Source: Congregibacter sp. (GTDB taxonomy: Bacteria > Pseudomonadota > Gammaproteobacteria > Pseudomonadales > Halieaceae). Taken from it: a stretch of 6,188 bases of DNA. Both the position numbers and the translations under genes were made by a program. Positions 5,188-6,188 of the stretch are shown here, piece after piece (positions within the stretch are counted from its first letter, which is position 1; each line of letters starts with the position of its first letter). The stretch lies in assembly GCA_013911345.1 (NCBI GenBank), contig JACETJ010000083.1, positions 1 through 6,188 of the forward strand. The letters run 5' to 3'. The notes beneath the pieces were generated by a model. That model worked only from the letters and a program-made list of their open reading frames with translations. It made no database searches and was not told the origin of the DNA.

Positions 5188-6188
5188 GGCGGTAGTCTTC
5201 AACCTGTGTCCCCAATAGCCTGAGGCCGACCACGGTGACCGCAGCGGCTCCCAGCATGCCCACCCACCAGGGCAGGCCAAAGCTGGTGGGCAAGGTGCCA
5301 AATCCGAGGGCGGCAGCGCCCGCAAGCAGCGCGTAGGGCAACTGGGTTCGCACGTGCTCAATATGGTCGCAGCCTGCCGAGAGGGAAGACATCACGGTGG
5401 TATCCGAGATCGGTGAGCAGTGGTCGCCCCAGACCGCACCGGCCAGAACACCCGACACAGAGGAATAGAGAATGAAGTAATCCTTATCCGCGGTCAGGCC
5501 CTCCATGCCCATAATTGCCCAGCACAGCGGTAACACCAGCGGCAGCAAAATGCCCATGGCGCCCCAACTGCTGCCGGTTGAAAAAGCCGTAAAGGCGGCC
5601 AGCACAAAAATGACGGCGGGCAGTGCCGCGGCGGGCAGGCTGTCCCCCAGGCTCGCAATCAGAAAATCAGCGGTATGCAGTTCGCGGCTGATCTCTGACA
5701 TCGACCACGCGAGCACCAGAATAATCATGGCAATAAACGTAAACCGCGCCCCTGACACCCACGCGTCGACGATTTCGTCGAGCGTCAGCAGCCTTTGCGC
5801 AGCGGTCATGACAATCGCGACCAGGGCGCCTGCCAGCGATGCCCACATCAGCGCGCGATAGGAATTGGCCGAGCCCACAATCTCGCCGATCGTATCGCCT
5901 TCGCCGGTGACGTAGAGGCCAACCAAAATCCCCAAAATCATTACCGCCACGGGAATCAGCGCATTAAAAGCCCTCGGCGGAACGCCTTCTTTCATGGCTA
6001 GCGCCGCCTCATCATCCTGACCCACTCGCGATTTGACCGGCGGCGCCGTGACGCCCGTAGAGCGCGCCCGTCGCTCTGCGGCGAGCATGGGCCCGAACTC
6101 TCGGCCGGTGGTGATGACCAGCACCACCAGCAGGATCGCCATAAACGGGTAGAAGCTATAGAGGATGGAGTTCAGGAAAATACTGTCG
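5180..6188 (-). CDS. nhaC: Na+/H+ antiporter, NhaC family (C-terminal part; start beyond the right edge)
   Basis: An inner-membrane secondary transporter of the NhaC family, expected to exchange Na+ for H+ and so maintain internal pH and sodium. The frame is open from the right window edge (DSIFLNSILYSFYPF before the Met at 6142), so that Met is internal and the true start is outside. About 335 residues are visible of a family usually around 450-550. Counting from the Met at 6142, the signature motifs are FSTGSSWG (187-194) and GAVWGDHCSPISDTT (235-249), followed by CDHIEHVRTQLPYA (258-271), all conserved in the ion-pathway region. Hydrophobic helices lie around 1-12, 60-79, 95-113, 133-149, 172-186, 195-211, 222-238, 268-283 and 290-309. 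A charged cytoplasmic loop spans about 13-58. The protein ends YRPE just before TAA. A strong terminator overlaps the stop codon, separating this gene from the desaturase unit. The partner ion could differ (Li+ or an organic substrate in some homologues). Confidence 0.93.
   Translation of the reverse strand, partial: DSIFLNSILYSFYPFMAILLVVLVITTGREFGPMLAAERRARSTGVTAPPVKSRVGQDDEAALAMKEGVPPRAFNALIPVAVMILGILVGLYVTGEGDTIGEIVGSANSYRALMWASLAGALVAIVMTAAQRLLTLDEIVDAWVSGARFTFIAMIILVLAWSMSEISRELHTADFLIASLGDSLPAAALPAVIFVLAAFTAFSTGSSWGAMGILLPLVLPLCWAIMGMEGLTADKDYFILYSSVSGVLAGAVWGDHCSPISDTTVMSSLSAGCDHIEHVRTQLPYALLAGAAALGFGTLPTSFGLPWWVGMLGAAAVTVVGLRLLGTQVEDYRPE

Noticed and set aside
5038..5361. Minus-strand open frame of 107 codons overlapping the antiporter C-terminus
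   Set aside because: It is in an alternate frame to the conserved antiporter end and runs through the terminator. Only its last 19 codons lie in non-coding sequence.

Overview
The window looks like a compact chromosomal stretch from a marine, aerobic gammaproteobacterium. An OM60/NOR5 (Halieaceae)-like organism is my best guess, inferred from the moderately high GC, the exported esterase with a 'GWAV' Ig-like module, a marine-type NhaC antiporter and a bacterial membrane desaturase. I could not run a search, so the taxonomic guess is soft. I see no mobile element, CRISPR array, tRNA, rRNA or phage gene, and coding density is high.

Layout: (1) Positions 1-72, minus strand: the first 24 codons of an amidohydrolase, starting at a GTG behind a strong Shine-Dalgarno and running off the left edge. 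(2) 73-231: a divergent intergenic region with a likely promoter for the amidohydrolase and a spaced direct repeat. (3) 232-1806, plus: a secreted modular esterase of the PHB-depolymerase/feruloyl-esterase (LpqC-like, CE1-like) type. (4) 1873-3111, plus: a PLP-dependent class V aminotransferase, cysteine-desulfurase-like (VC1184-type), that seems to lack the usual catalytic cysteine. (5) 3112-3126: a 15-bp convergent gap, flanked by an inverted repeat that includes both stop codons. (6) 3127-3972 and 3984-5006, minus: a two-gene unit in which a membrane fatty acid desaturase is followed after 11 bp by a xylose-isomerase-like TIM-barrel protein. (7) 5007-5179: leader and promoter region of that unit, overlapping the intrinsic terminator of the next gene. 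(8) 5180-6188, minus: the C-terminal part of an NhaC-family Na+/H+ antiporter, whose N-terminus lies beyond the right edge.

How they fit together: the genes do not form an obvious single pathway. The NhaC antiporter (sodium and pH homeostasis) and the desaturase (membrane lipid unsaturation) both fit envelope and ion adaptation in a marine cell, but a good terminator separates them, so they are probably independent transcripts. The esterase would hydrolyse an external or periplasmic ester polymer. The PLP enzyme follows it on the same strand after 66 bp and may or may not be cotranscribed. The desaturase and TIM-barrel protein are very likely one operon of unknown joint purpose.

I did not find a clear undescribed multi-gene system. 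The points most worth a second look are the desaturase/TIM-barrel pairing, the probable loss of signature catalytic residues in two enzymes, the Cys-rich modular esterase, and two hairpins that contain stop codons.
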